A stretch of DNA of 64,000 nt, from assembly GCF_004346865.1 (NCBI RefSeq), contig NZ_SMGR01000001.1, positions 1,178,001-1,242,000 of the forward strand. Direction: 5' to 3'. The DNA comes from Shimia isoporae. Lineage in GTDB: Bacteria; Pseudomonadota; Alphaproteobacteria; Rhodobacterales; Rhodobacteraceae. The translations under genes were made by a program, and so were the position numbers. Below are positions 15,911-23,515 of the stretch, piece after piece; the first letter of the stretch is position 1; the number at the start of each line of letters is the position of its first letter. The notes beneath the pieces were generated by a model. The model saw only the letters and a list, made by a program, of their open reading frames with translations. It was not told the origin of the DNA and made no database searches.

Positions 15911-16116
15911 TGGTGTCCTTTACTGATTATCGGTTCATGAACACCGCGTAGCAGCAAAGCAGGAAGACGGGAGAAAAAGTTAAAAATTAGGTACTTGAGT
16001 TGCGAAGTTGATGTAGATCTGCAACGGTTTCTAGTATGAGTGGTAGGGTTGCTCTACCAAGCAGTTTTGGCATGATCAATCAAAGATTGAACCTTGCGAA
16101 ACCGGAAGTCTAGCCG

Positions 16117-16155
16117 TCAAAAAGCAGTGCCCCCGCAGGTTATCCGGCGGGGGCA
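16117..16155 (-). terminator. Terminator of the small-peptide operon
   Basis: TGCCCCCGC (16128-16136) pairs with GCGGGGGCA (16147-16155). On the minus strand the hairpin is followed by CTGCTTTTTG. It ends transcription from the three short minus-strand genes 16164-16603. The preceding stretch 15911-16116 holds nothing I can name. Confidence 0.8.
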
Positions 16156-16163
16156 TATTACGT

Positions 16164-16247
16164 TTATTGAACCTGAAAGTTGATCGCGATCAGGATCAGG
16201 ATCAGGATCGAGAGGCCGATGGACAGCCAGGTCAGTCTTCTATTCAT
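16164..16247 (-). CDS. 27-residue single-helix membrane peptide
   Basis: MNRRLTWLSIGLSILILILI start, then AINFQVQ and stop. Basic N-terminus plus one uninterrupted hydrophobic helix. The helix is encoded by repeated CTGATC hexamers (about 16185-16210). The ATG overlaps the end of the upstream 73-residue gene by 8 bases, with a GGAGA site, which suggests translational coupling. It could be a lysis-helper, a type I toxin-like peptide or a regulatory peptide; I cannot choose. Confidence 0.5.
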   Translation of the reverse strand: MNRRLTWLSIGLSILILILIAINFQVQ

Positions 16248-16461
16248 CGAAGTCTCCTTTCTCGCCCCAGGCCGGAAGGCCAGCGGCAATTGCGGACATG
16301 GCCAGCGCAGTGGTGCGATTGACCGGTACGTCTTCGCCTTCTTCTGCCGCGTTCTTCATGGCTTGCGCGCGATTGCGTCCGCAGTCCAGATGCCGCACGA
16401 TGTCCGCTGCATAGCGGGCATCTGCTTTTTCCATCCAGTCCAGAAAATCTTGCGCCTTCAT
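16240..16461 (-). CDS. 73-residue phage-type protein of unknown function
   Basis: The ATG at 16461 follows AAGGACGTG. Sequence start MKAQDFLDWMEKADARYAAD, then DIVRHLDCGRNRAQAM; acidic, helical, with no membrane segment. It resembles the small uncharacterised proteins of roseophage and rhodobacterial prophage lysis regions by size and style only. It is the middle gene of three short co-oriented genes (26, 73 and 27 residues). Confidence 0.5.
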   Translation of the reverse strand: MKAQDFLDWMEKADARYAADIVRHLDCGRNRAQAMKNAAEEGEDVPVNRTTALAMSAIAAGLPAWGEKGDFDE

Positions 16462-16522
16462 GGTCACGTCCTTAAATAGAGGGAGAGCGCCAGCCCTGAT
16501 TGCTCAGGGCTGACTTCTCCGA

Positions 16523-16603
16523 TCACCAGTGGTGGACAATGTTTGCGACGAGCGCCACCACAGTGATGATCTGGAGGATGAGGGCGATGATTTGAAGTTT
16601 CAT
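16523..16603 (-). CDS. 26-residue hydrophobic peptide
   Basis: MKLQIIALILQIITVVALVA start, then NIVHHW and stop. The ATG at 16603 has a near-perfect AGGAGGAG ribosome site seven bases upstream, which argues for real translation despite its size. One membrane helix with two C-terminal histidines. It is the first gene of the short minus-strand operon and is divergent from 16746 across the twin inverted repeats. Confidence 0.5.
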   Translation of the reverse strand: MKLQIIALILQIITVVALVANIVHHW

Positions 16604-16660
16604 CTTTTTCTCCTCCTGTGCGGGGCGGGACCATCCCGCCCCCTCTGCACATCTATATTA

Positions 16661-16709
16661 TGCACTAATTGGTGCAAAATGCAAAGCAAAAAATGCACCA
16701 AAACGTGCA
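16661..16709. promoter_or_regulatory. Twin operator-like inverted repeats
   Basis: TGCACTAATTGGTGCA (16661-16676) and TGCACCAAAACGTGCA (16694-16709) share the form TGCAC-N6-GTGCA, each flanked by A/T. Their centres are 33 bases apart, about three helical turns, in the 142-base divergent region between 16603 (minus) and 16746 (plus). This is the usual layout of a repressor controlling divergent promoters. No repressor gene is seen in the element. Confidence 0.55.
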
Positions 16710-16745
16710 AAAAGGAGGTGTAAAACCTCTCGCGGAAAGGGCGGA

Positions 16746-17210
16746 ATGGAACAAATCGAGCTTGCAAAGGGGAAGCATGACGAGTGGTCTTCCCAGATCC
16801 GGTATATGAATGAAGCTGCGGTCGGTTTCGCAGAGGCGACTGTTAAAGCGCTACTGCTTTTGAACGGTGGTGCTGCGGTGGCCATGCTCGCGTTTGTAGC
16901 AAACCTTGGCGCAGCAAATGACTCGGCTATCGATTTGCCGTCAGTCGTTCGGTCATTGGTCTGGTATGCGGGCGGCGCGGGGTTTGCGGTTCTTACGGCG
17001 GGTTTCTGTTATGTCGTCATGTATTTGCAGGCAACGCATGCACAATCCCATGAGTTCAAATACGCGCATCCCTTCGTTGTTGAAGGGCCAAAGACCGTTG
17101 GAAGACGCAAGTTGGTGAATTTTTTCCATGTGGCCGCGCTGGTGATAGCCGTTGTGTCTCTCGCGTCGTTCATTGTTGGCATCTGGCAGGTAAGTAGCGT
17201 TATTCTCTAA
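16746..17210 (+). CDS. Three-helix island membrane protein
   Basis: 154 residues. The N-terminal part is amphipathic and helical (IRYMNEAAVGFAEATVKALL). Membrane segments lie at about 36-58 (LLLNGGAAVAMLAFVANLG), 78-98 (YAGGAGFAVLTAGFCYVVMY) and 128-152 (HVAALVIAVVSLASFIVG), with a short polar loop between the last two. Similar proteins occur as unannotated accessory genes in Proteobacteria; the layout recalls SLATT-type small membrane effectors, but I cannot confirm that. Expression is probably governed by the twin inverted repeats 40-85 bases upstream. Confidence 0.65.
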   Translation: MEQIELAKGKHDEWSSQIRYMNEAAVGFAEATVKALLLLNGGAAVAMLAFVANLGAANDSAIDLPSVVRSLVWYAGGAGFAVLTAGFCYVVMYLQATHAQSHEFKYAHPFVVEGPKTVGRRKLVNFFHVAALVIAVVSLASFIVGIWQVSSVIL

Positions 17211-17310
17211 ATTTTTTTTGAGTTGCTAACAGTCATACGTGTACTTCGGACCGCAAGGCGTCCGCCTAATTTCTCAGCGCAGAAATTGGCTGTGTGTTCC
17301 TTGGTAGCGC

Positions 17311-17595
17311 TTAGGTGTCTTGCTCTTGATGCTGCGCGGGCTTGGCGCTCGAAGTAGCGGCCAGTTTCAAACCAATTTCCGAAAGTATCCCCAAGACCAG
17401 CGCGCCCAGAAGCATATACGTTGATCGGGTTATATGTTCGCCAGACGTTTCCGTCCCCAAGATATTTCGAGACATTGCCATATTGTCTTCCAGCGTCGGG
17501 CTGCTGAACGCCACAAAGAAACCGCTCACAATGCCAAAAACAGATAGCACAAAGACAATCCAAGCGAGTACGCGACCAACTTTGCAAAAGAACAC
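17311..17595 (-). CDS. Small two-helix membrane protein
   Basis: 94 residues with two membrane segments (WIVFVLSVFGIVSGFFVAF at about 11-30 and YMLLGALVLGILSEIGLKLA at about 60-80), a polar loop between them, and a Gln/Glu-rich tail. Convergent with the gene ending at 17210. No family recognised. The 226 bases upstream (17596-17821) hold no clear gene. Confidence 0.5.
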   Translation of the reverse strand: MFFCKVGRVLAWIVFVLSVFGIVSGFFVAFSSPTLEDNMAMSRNILGTETSGEHITRSTYMLLGALVLGILSEIGLKLAATSSAKPAQHQEQDT

Positions 17596-17821
17596 GTTGC
17601 CTTTCCTCCATTCTAGCGCAGCGACCGGATTCGCGACGGTAACTTCTTATTAAGCATAGTTTGTCAGCATTAATCCCGTCGAGCAGCACTAAATTTATCA
17701 AACTATCAATCTCAATACCAAAGCATTTATGAGGGGAGGGCCGCGGCTCTTCCCTTTGGTTTCAAGAGTTCTCCGTTGCGTTCGAGGTTGGTGACGGTGT
17801 TGTTTTAGGGAGAATTTTTTA

Positions 17822-18010
17822 ATGAATATTCATAAGAGGAAATCTGAAGTCTGCATTCCATTTGAAGACGTTGCGCGGTGGATCAAGCGCCTGGAAGAAG
17901 AGACGTTGAACCCAACCGGGACTGTCGCTTTGGACCTGTATCAAGACATCATCTCAACCATTGATCGGCGCGGCTATCACAGTCTGCTGTTTTCCATTCA
18001 CAAGTATTAA
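17822..18010 (+). CDS. 62-residue island protein of unknown function
   Basis: MNIHKRKSEVCIPFEDVARW start, then IKRLEEETLNPTGTVALDLY. The ATG has GGGAGA upstream. Soluble, mixed charge, no HTH signature that I can recognise. It belongs to the pair of short plus-strand genes before the integrase module. Confidence 0.5.
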   Translation: MNIHKRKSEVCIPFEDVARWIKRLEEETLNPTGTVALDLYQDIISTIDRRGYHSLLFSIHKY

Positions 18011-18102
18011 GCAACCGTTCGGCGCGTTAACCGACTGTTTACCAATCCCGAGTCAACTTTCTCCTGACAAGATTTTTTGGACGAAAAGGCATTTGGGAAA
18101 TC

Positions 18103-18294
18103 ATGGAAACGCAGGTTAACGGTCCGGACAAAAACTATATTGCGATCTCTGAAGAGGATCTGGGGCGAGTTGTGAAGCATCTCGGCAGGGCTGCGGTGCG
18201 GGACAATGACCGCGATTTATTCCTTCTGTATGGGAGTCTTTATGGCCGTCTGGAAAAGATGCGGGAGCAGTCTGCGATTATTGGGATGGCGTAG
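18103..18294 (+). CDS. 63-residue island protein of unknown function
   Basis: METQVNGPDKNYIAISEEDL start, then GRVVKHLGRAAVRDNDRDLF. A predicted all-helical, charged protein with a LYGSLYGRLEKMRE helix. Preceded by GGGAAATC. Convergent with the CxxC gene, 10 bases between their stops. Such short genes are common next to integrases in rhodobacterial islands. Confidence 0.5.
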   Translation: METQVNGPDKNYIAISEEDLGRVVKHLGRAAVRDNDRDLFLLYGSLYGRLEKMREQSAIIGMA

Positions 18295-18304
18295 CCGATT
18301 TCCA

Positions 18305-18520
18305 TCAGTCCTGCGCATAATAGGGCCTGCACACTTTCCGCATCGGGTCCAAGTCGTTTGCGCGATGCGGGCAGTCTTGTGACACGATTTCCAGCGCTTG
18401 CGGCAGCTCTATTTGCTCCCCAACAACTTCCAGAAAGGTCGCCTTGTGATACCGGCCAAACCGCCCGCAATGGTCACAGGCGATTTCAACGGTTTCAAAG
18501 GGCCAATTTTGCGAGTTCAT
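18305..18520 (-). CDS. Small CxxC zinc-ribbon-like protein coupled to integrase
   Basis: 71 residues. CDHCGRFGRYHKATF (about 15-29) and later CPHRANDLDPMRKVC supply Cys/His pairs consistent with one zinc site. The start codon overlaps the integrase stop in ATGA, so the two are translationally coupled. Related small CxxCGRxGRY proteins are frequent companions of tyrosine integrases in Rhizobiales and Rhodobacterales islands; their function is unknown to me. Confidence 0.6.
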   Translation of the reverse strand: MNSQNWPFETVEIACDHCGRFGRYHKATFLEVVGEQIELPQALEIVSQDCPHRANDLDPMRKVCRPYYAQD

Positions 18521-19713
18521 GCATTACGCAATTGCACAACCTGACTTGCCGCACCAGTCACAAAGTCTGACCAGGCATTCATGAGGATCCGGCGGCGATC
18601 CAGCAGATCGGAGCGGGCATAGGCGCGTTCTACCTTGTTTCCGACGATATGCGCCAAAGCTGTCTCTGCCACATCAAAATGCGCTGCGTCGGTATCCTGA
18701 ACCCACGTTCTGAAGCTGGTGCGGACTCCATGCGGGGTGCCGTTTGGGTCCACCTTTTTGAAAACCTTGTTGATGGCGACGTCCGAAACGCCGCCCCGCG
18801 TCTGACCGGGAAACAGAAACCCGCCCCTGCGCCAGGCTTCCGCGCGCTCGATCACTTCCAGTGCCGCTGGCGACAGCGGGATGCGAAAATCTTGGACAAC
18901 ACCTTCGCGGCCTTTCATCCGCTCTGCCGGGATGTGCCAGACGTCGCCTTCAATTTCATCGAAGCGCGCGCCGCGCACGGCGGCAGATCGCCCCATCGTC
19001 AGGATTTTGAAACGCAGGCAAAGGTGCGAGGCATCGTCCCGATTGAGAGCTGCGAAGATTTCCGGCATGTCGCGCCAGTCTGACGCGCGGGTCTTCTGTG
19101 GTTTGTGCTGATATTCACCAAGCATGTGCTTTGCCATATCGACGGTGAAGGGGTCGCATTCAACGCCGGACAGTCGCATGTGCCGGAAGATGATGCTGGT
19201 GCGCTGGATCGCTTTTTCGGCGGTCGGGTGTTTCTTTCGCCAGATCGGTTTCAGCGCCCTGTGAATATCGGACTGGTGGATTGCGCTCATGCGCATATGG
19301 CCGATCACAGGCGTCACATAGAGGTTAATTGGACTGAGCCATCTGCCTGCTTTGCCTTCGCCGCGAAGTCCGCCCTTCTTGGCTTCAAAAGTCGTTTGTA
19401 CGGCTTCAGCGAAAGTCGGGTCTGCGCGGCTGGCTTCGATCCGCGCCGCCTCTTCCTGCCTCTCTCTTTCTGCCATCGGGTCTTTGCCAGACCTCAGGAT
19501 GCTTTCCCATCCGTCGCGCTGCTTGCGCGCGTCCGCCAGTGTAACGGCGGGGAAAGGGCCAAGTCCCATTTCGCGCGACCGTCCTTGCAGCGTGTAGCGA
19601 TATATCCATCGCCCCGATGTCGCGGATCGCTTCTGCAAGTATAGGCCTGCGCCATCAAACAGCTTTCCATTGCCGTTTTTTGCCTGAAGTGCTGTCAGCT
19701 TGTTTCTCGCCAA
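18517..19713 (-). CDS. int: P4-type tyrosine integrase
   Basis: 398 residues from the TTG at 19713; no ATG lies between it and the upstream in-frame stop, and GGGGG precedes it. N-terminal arm-binding domain of the DUF4102 type (GAGLYLQKRSATSGRWIYRY, then REMGLGPFPAVTLADARKQR), core-binding domain, and catalytic domain with Arg in LTMGRSAAVRGARFDEIE, the HGVRTSFRTW block, LAHIVGN and the Tyr nucleophile in ERAYARSD. The usual Glu after the first Arg is Ala here. It recombines the 16-bp att sites at tRNA-Leu. Unusually, the gene lies at the end far from the intact tRNA. Confidence 0.93.
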   Translation of the reverse strand: MARNKLTALQAKNGNGKLFDGAGLYLQKRSATSGRWIYRYTLQGRSREMGLGPFPAVTLADARKQRDGWESILRSGKDPMAERERQEEAARIEASRADPTFAEAVQTTFEAKKGGLRGEGKAGRWLSPINLYVTPVIGHMRMSAIHQSDIHRALKPIWRKKHPTAEKAIQRTSIIFRHMRLSGVECDPFTVDMAKHMLGEYQHKPQKTRASDWRDMPEIFAALNRDDASHLCLRFKILTMGRSAAVRGARFDEIEGDVWHIPAERMKGREGVVQDFRIPLSPAALEVIERAEAWRRGGFLFPGQTRGGVSDVAINKVFKKVDPNGTPHGVRTSFRTWVQDTDAAHFDVAETALAHIVGNKVERAYARSDLLDRRRILMNAWSDFVTGAASQVVQLRNA

Positions 19714-19716
19714 ATC

Positions 19717-19740
19717 TGGCCCCCACTTTGGTCCCCACTT
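19717..19740 (+). repeat. 24-bp end repeat, right copy
   Basis: Identical to 10199-10222. It lies just upstream of the integrase start, so it also covers its leader. It contains two CCCCACTT boxes and is a candidate arm-type site near attR. Confidence 0.7.
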
Positions 19741-19844
19741 TGATCGGATTTAAGCGGAAGGCATCGGAGGGTTTTTCAAAATGTTGCTGTAAAACAATGG
19801 CCATTGCAATGGTAAACGATTGCACCAGACAAGTGTTCGGGTCG

Positions 19845-19860
19845 CTCCACCCGCACCACT
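19845..19860 (+). repeat. attR core, 16 bp
   Basis: CTCCACCCGCACCACT, matching the end of tRNA-Leu at 10142-10157. GTTC and GTC upstream preserve parts of the T-arm, but no full tRNA is present here. Core chromosome resumes beyond it; 19861-20058 shows no gene. Confidence 0.85.
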
Positions 19861-20058
19861 CTTCCTAGAAAAACCAAGCTGTTTTTGGGTTTTGGCCAGT
19901 TTTGGCTGCAGGGCAACGAGCAGTCCGCCGTGACCGAAAAAACTCAGGTCACACAGCATTTCAACGTAAGACACCAAATTTGAGATGTCGGGTCGGACTA
20001 TTTCTGAAATAGTTAACTAAAGACCATTTTACGCCAATACTTGAAGAGACTGTTGGGG

Positions 20059-21201
20059 ATGACAAAATTAACTCGAAGAGCAGGTGTCCGTGAATTTGCG
20101 GGTATGTTTATGGGTGCCGCCGTTTTGGGCGTGTGTGTTTCAGACGCGTCGGCGCAGGTGCCGGAGGGTCTTACATTTTATGGCGCCATCAATCAGGCGA
20201 TCATGAATTACGATGATGGTGTTGAGAGCATCAACTATGGACGCGTCGACAATGCCGTCGGGGACAACGTCAACCGGTTCGGGGCGCGATTTGATCGGGT
20301 TCTTTCCTCCGGCTGGGACATGACCGGCACGTTTGAGTTCGGGCTGGCGCCGAAACGTTCCAATCAGGTCAGCCAACTGGACCGAGACAATTCCAGCTGG
20401 AGTTTTGACGAAACCAGCCTCAGAAAACTGGACGTCGCGTTCGCACAGGATGGTGTGGGAACGTTCTACATCGGGCATGGTGATATGTCCGGCAAGGGGT
20501 CCGCCCCGGATTTCTCCGGCACAGATGTGATCGCGTCAAACAATCCCGCAGAGCTGGCGGGTGGCAACTTTTGGCGGTTGGATCCGGGCGGTGGGCTAAA
20601 AGCACGACAGCTCAACGAGTCTTTCGGGAACTACAGTTCCGGGCGTCGTTTGCGTCTGAGATACGACTCGCCGCAGTTTGCCAATTTTCGCCTGTCGACG
20701 TCAGTTGGGCGCGAGGTGCTGACCAGCGGCGATGATTCCACATACTTCGACGTGGTTGCGCGCTATGACAAACAGTGGAGAACCATCGATCTGGCTGTGG
20801 AGTTGTCCCTCAAAGGCCTTGGTGGCGGTGACTATGCTGGCGGAAGCGGGCTTGCGATCATTCATAAACCGAGTGGTCTGAATTTTGCGGTTTCCACAGC
20901 GCACCCGATCATTGGTCACACCGAGGCCCACTTTGGGTACGCCAAAATTGGCTTAAAGCGAGATTTCTTCTCGTTCGGCAGCACCGCAATTTCGTATGAC
21001 TATTATAACGGTGGCAGCTTCGGGGCAGCAGGAAGCGAAAGTCTCTCTGACGGTATCTCCATTGTGCAACGGGTCGACAAGTACGACCTCGAGGTATTCC
21101 TGACCGTGCGAAACTATGACGGGTACACCAACATCGGGCTTCCCAATGAAGACTTCCTGAAATCGACGGTTCAGGCGTTTGGCTTCAATTGGACTTTCTG
21201 A
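20059..21201 (+). CDS. Outer-membrane porin (paralogue 1)
   Basis: 380 residues from the ATG at 20059 (a TTG lies six codons upstream). A signal peptide ends at DASAQ. The mature protein begins PEGLTFYGAINQAIMNYDDG and alternates hydrophobic and polar residues throughout, ending in aromatic FGFNWTF, typical of beta-barrel porins whose final Phe is read by the BAM machinery. RLRYDSPQFANFRLSTSVGR and VLTSGDD match the second porin at 22228. Probably a trimeric general diffusion channel of the alphaproteobacterial type. Confidence 0.85.
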   Translation: MTKLTRRAGVREFAGMFMGAAVLGVCVSDASAQVPEGLTFYGAINQAIMNYDDGVESINYGRVDNAVGDNVNRFGARFDRVLSSGWDMTGTFEFGLAPKRSNQVSQLDRDNSSWSFDETSLRKLDVAFAQDGVGTFYIGHGDMSGKGSAPDFSGTDVIASNNPAELAGGNFWRLDPGGGLKARQLNESFGNYSSGRRLRLRYDSPQFANFRLSTSVGREVLTSGDDSTYFDVVARYDKQWRTIDLAVELSLKGLGGGDYAGGSGLAIIHKPSGLNFAVSTAHPIIGHTEAHFGYAKIGLKRDFFSFGSTAISYDYYNGGSFGAAGSESLSDGISIVQRVDKYDLEVFLTVRNYDGYTNIGLPNEDFLKSTVQAFGFNWTF

Positions 21202-21203
21202 AG

Positions 21204-21947
21204 CTAGGGTTCAGAAAAGATCCGAATGATCCCAGGTAGAGATTTGAACTCGAGGGCGTGCGGGTCCTTTCGGGCCTGAATTGGGCGCGTGAGGATTTCA
21301 AGCCAACCATATCGACGTACGATTGAGCAGGCTTCCTGCCAAACCTCACTCCGATCGCTGTCCCGATAGCCGTCGACGACGGCCTTTACCGCTTGAGAAT
21401 CGGGTGCCTTCTGCGAGGCGAGGTTGTGCACGAAGCAAATGACATCCAAAGCCCGACCGGTCTTGTTGTCGCGGCGTTTGGAATGGTGTTCAAAATCCAA
21501 GAAAACGATCCGGCTTCCATCCCAACACAGATCTCTGGCGGCCGGCCTGCCGTGGTAATTGCCGGTGTTGTGCAGTTCCGCAAGAGCTTGACCCGCCTTG
21601 AAGCAAATCATTGTCTTTTCTTCCGGCGATTTACTTCCGTTGGACCAGATGGCTTGCAGCGTTGGTCCGGCATCAGCGAAAACGACGAATTCCTCGCCAG
21701 CGAGGACTATTTCGGGCACCGGCGCTCCTGCGTCGATCATGCCCATGTGAATTTGCAACTCGCGCTTGAACCGCTTCGCAGGAGAGTGCTTGAAAATCCG
21801 GTTTGAACCTTTGACCCGTTCGCGCTGTTTTACCCAGAACGTCTTGCCTTCAAAAACAAGGCGGGACACGCGCGACTGATTGGTTGAAAGGTGAGAGTGC
21901 AGCGCGTCTTCAAACCCGCTCGGCAAATTTTGTGATTTGATATCCAA
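21204..21947 (-). CDS. Lipopolysaccharide-kinase-like phosphotransferase
   Basis: 247 residues. A protein-kinase-like fold of the KdkA/RfaP/Bud32 group: Lys in FWVKQRERVKGSNRIFKHSP, the hinge region EFVVFADAGP, the catalytic loop YHGRPAARDLCWDG (HGR in place of HGD, with Asp after AAR), and the metal-binding VFLDFEH. The C-terminal half contains WLEILTRP. The likely role is phosphorylation of an inner-core sugar of lipopolysaccharide or another small envelope substrate at the cytoplasmic face. It is convergent with the first porin, 2 bases apart, and lies between two porin genes. Confidence 0.7.
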   Translation of the reverse strand: MDIKSQNLPSGFEDALHSHLSTNQSRVSRLVFEGKTFWVKQRERVKGSNRIFKHSPAKRFKRELQIHMGMIDAGAPVPEIVLAGEEFVVFADAGPTLQAIWSNGSKSPEEKTMICFKAGQALAELHNTGNYHGRPAARDLCWDGSRIVFLDFEHHSKRRDNKTGRALDVICFVHNLASQKAPDSQAVKAVVDGYRDSDRSEVWQEACSIVRRYGWLEILTRPIQARKDPHALEFKSLPGIIRIFSEP

Positions 21948-22227
21948 TTATCTGTTCGTCCATCCTCAGTTTTCGCAGGATTGCAATGTGACGAGGTTCT
22001 GTCCAGCGCTTTTAGCGGCAATACTGCGGCCTCATGCTGCCAGCCGTTGGAACCGCTGAGCCTATAGTAACTAGACCGACTTTGCGTTGCGAAAAAGGCG
22101 CAATTTTCGGGTGTTGCTGTTCCTCGGACAGTTTGTCTCAGAAAATGCGGATTTCCCGTTTTGACGTCCGAAGCATAGGACGTTAACCTTTGACTACTTT
22201 AAGGCAAAATTTTCAGGAGAATGTGAT

Positions 22228-23343
22228 ATGCGAAGGTCTATTCTGCGGTATGCGAACGGAGGGGCGGCCGCCTTTGCGTTTTCCATGTTGGCGCTGCCTG
22301 CGGCAGCTCAGGACAACAATGCACGCTTCTACGGATTCTTTAACCTTGTCGTCGCAGGCGTGGATGACGGATTTACCACCAATACACAGCTTGCCGACAA
22401 CTCCAACGCACCAAGCCGCTTGGGCTTTTGGTGGGAGAACGCCGTCGGCGCTGGCACTCTGAAATTCAATTTCGAGACGGCACTTGGTATTCGCCAAGCA
22501 TCAAACTTGAGCCAGATCGACCCTGATCCGAATTTCTTCAACTACTCTCGCGGCAGTCTGCGTAAGGTTGAATTCATTTACGAAGGAAACTTCGGCAAGG
22601 TCTACGTCGGTCAGGGTAGTATGGCGACGGACAGCATCGCCGGCGCCGACCTGTCGGGCAACGACTTCATTTCGACACGCTCGATCTCGGATATTTCAGC
22701 CGGTTACGCTTTCCGGCAAACCGGAACTGGTACGCCAGGTCCGACGGTTGGCTCCACCTTCGCGGATTTCGACGGTGCCCGTCTTGGTCGTTTGCGGTAT
22801 GACTCTCCGACATTTGGCGGAGGCTTCTTTGTTGGCGCGTCGGTTGGCGAGAATATCCTGACCAGTGGCAATGACGATCTGAACTATGACATCGCCCTTT
22901 GGTATGCGAGCGAGAACGGCGGCATGAAATATGCCGGTCGTCTGGGTGCGGCTTGGGTCGATGGCCAGAACGGTAACCCCGATAACAACAGCGTCGTCGG
23001 GTCGTTCAGCGCGTTGCATCTTGATAGTGGCGTAAACGGCACCATCGCCGCAGGCTGGCGCGACAATAGCGGCTTGGGTAGCAACTATATCTACACGAAA
23101 CTCGGTATTCGCCGGGATTGGATGGCGTGGGGCGAAACCCGGCTTTCGGCTGACTTCTTCTGGGGCGGTGACTATGTGTCCGCGGGAGACGACAGTTTCA
23201 CTTGGGGTATTCAAGGCACCCAGGTGGTCGAGAACGCGAATATGGAGCTGTATCTGTCCTATCGTCAGCACAGCTACGATGTCGCGGGCACCAGCTATGA
23301 AAACATTGGTGTTTGGGGACTTGGCGGACGCTGGTTCTGGTAA
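22228..23343 (+). CDS. Outer-membrane porin (paralogue 2)
   Basis: 371 residues with a signal peptide (AAAFAFSMLALPAAAQ) and a mature start DNNARFYGFFNLVVAGVDDG. The beta-barrel pattern continues to a C-terminal GLGGRWFW. GRLRYDSPTFGGGFFVGASV and NILTSGNDDLNYDIA match porin 1, so the two are paralogues. Having two divergent porins around a lipopolysaccharide-kinase-like gene suggests an envelope-modification locus. Its own transcript probably ends at the hairpin after 23371. Confidence 0.87.
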   Translation: MRRSILRYANGGAAAFAFSMLALPAAAQDNNARFYGFFNLVVAGVDDGFTTNTQLADNSNAPSRLGFWWENAVGAGTLKFNFETALGIRQASNLSQIDPDPNFFNYSRGSLRKVEFIYEGNFGKVYVGQGSMATDSIAGADLSGNDFISTRSISDISAGYAFRQTGTGTPGPTVGSTFADFDGARLGRLRYDSPTFGGGFFVGASVGENILTSGNDDLNYDIALWYASENGGMKYAGRLGAAWVDGQNGNPDNNSVVGSFSALHLDSGVNGTIAAGWRDNSGLGSNYIYTKLGIRRDWMAWGETRLSADFFWGGDYVSAGDDSFTWGIQGTQVVENANMELYLSYRQHSYDVAGTSYENIGVWGLGGRWFW

Positions 23344-23370
23344 TACCGCCCTCAATTGATTGATGACATG

Positions 23371-23409
23371 GCCCGCTCGGCGCAGAACGCGTCGGGCGGG
23401 CTTCTTTTT
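23371..23409 (+). terminator. Terminator after porin 2
   Basis: GCCCGC (23371-23376) pairs with GCGGGC (23396-23401), with further partial pairing inside, followed by TTCTTTTT. Confidence 0.7.
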
Positions 23410-23515
23410 ACAGCCTTTGCCCTTGCGCCGCTGCTCTGGGCCAACTAGAAGAGGCCAGATTTTTTTTGACCGTGCGCGGGCGAGTCCCGCGCACCGCTAC
23501 TTATGGGGTATCCTG

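Larger units (their letters stand above)
10142..19860. mobile_element. 9.7-kb integrative element in tRNA-Leu
   Basis: Bounded by a 16-bp direct repeat of the tRNA-Leu 3' end (10142-10157 and 19845-19860). It contains a P4-type tyrosine integrase near the right end, an HNH nuclease and a possible small-terminase stub, a spanin-like lipoprotein, several very short hydrophobic genes, and cargo that is almost all membrane or exported. No capsid, tail, portal or replication gene is seen, so it is a decayed prophage or a satellite-like element. Composition and intergenic length differ from the dense core genome on both sides. Confidence 0.85.

Noticed and set aside
16185-16210. Hexamer repeats that could suggest a CRISPR or satellite repeat
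   Set aside because: The repeat unit is six bases with no spacers and simply encodes alternating Leu and Ile in a membrane peptide. No CRISPR array was found in the window.
16661-16676. Resemblance of TGCACTAATTGGTGCA to an NtrC enhancer site
   Set aside because: NtrC sites have seven bases between TGCAC and GTGCA; both sites here have six, and the second shares no inner bases with the NtrC consensus.
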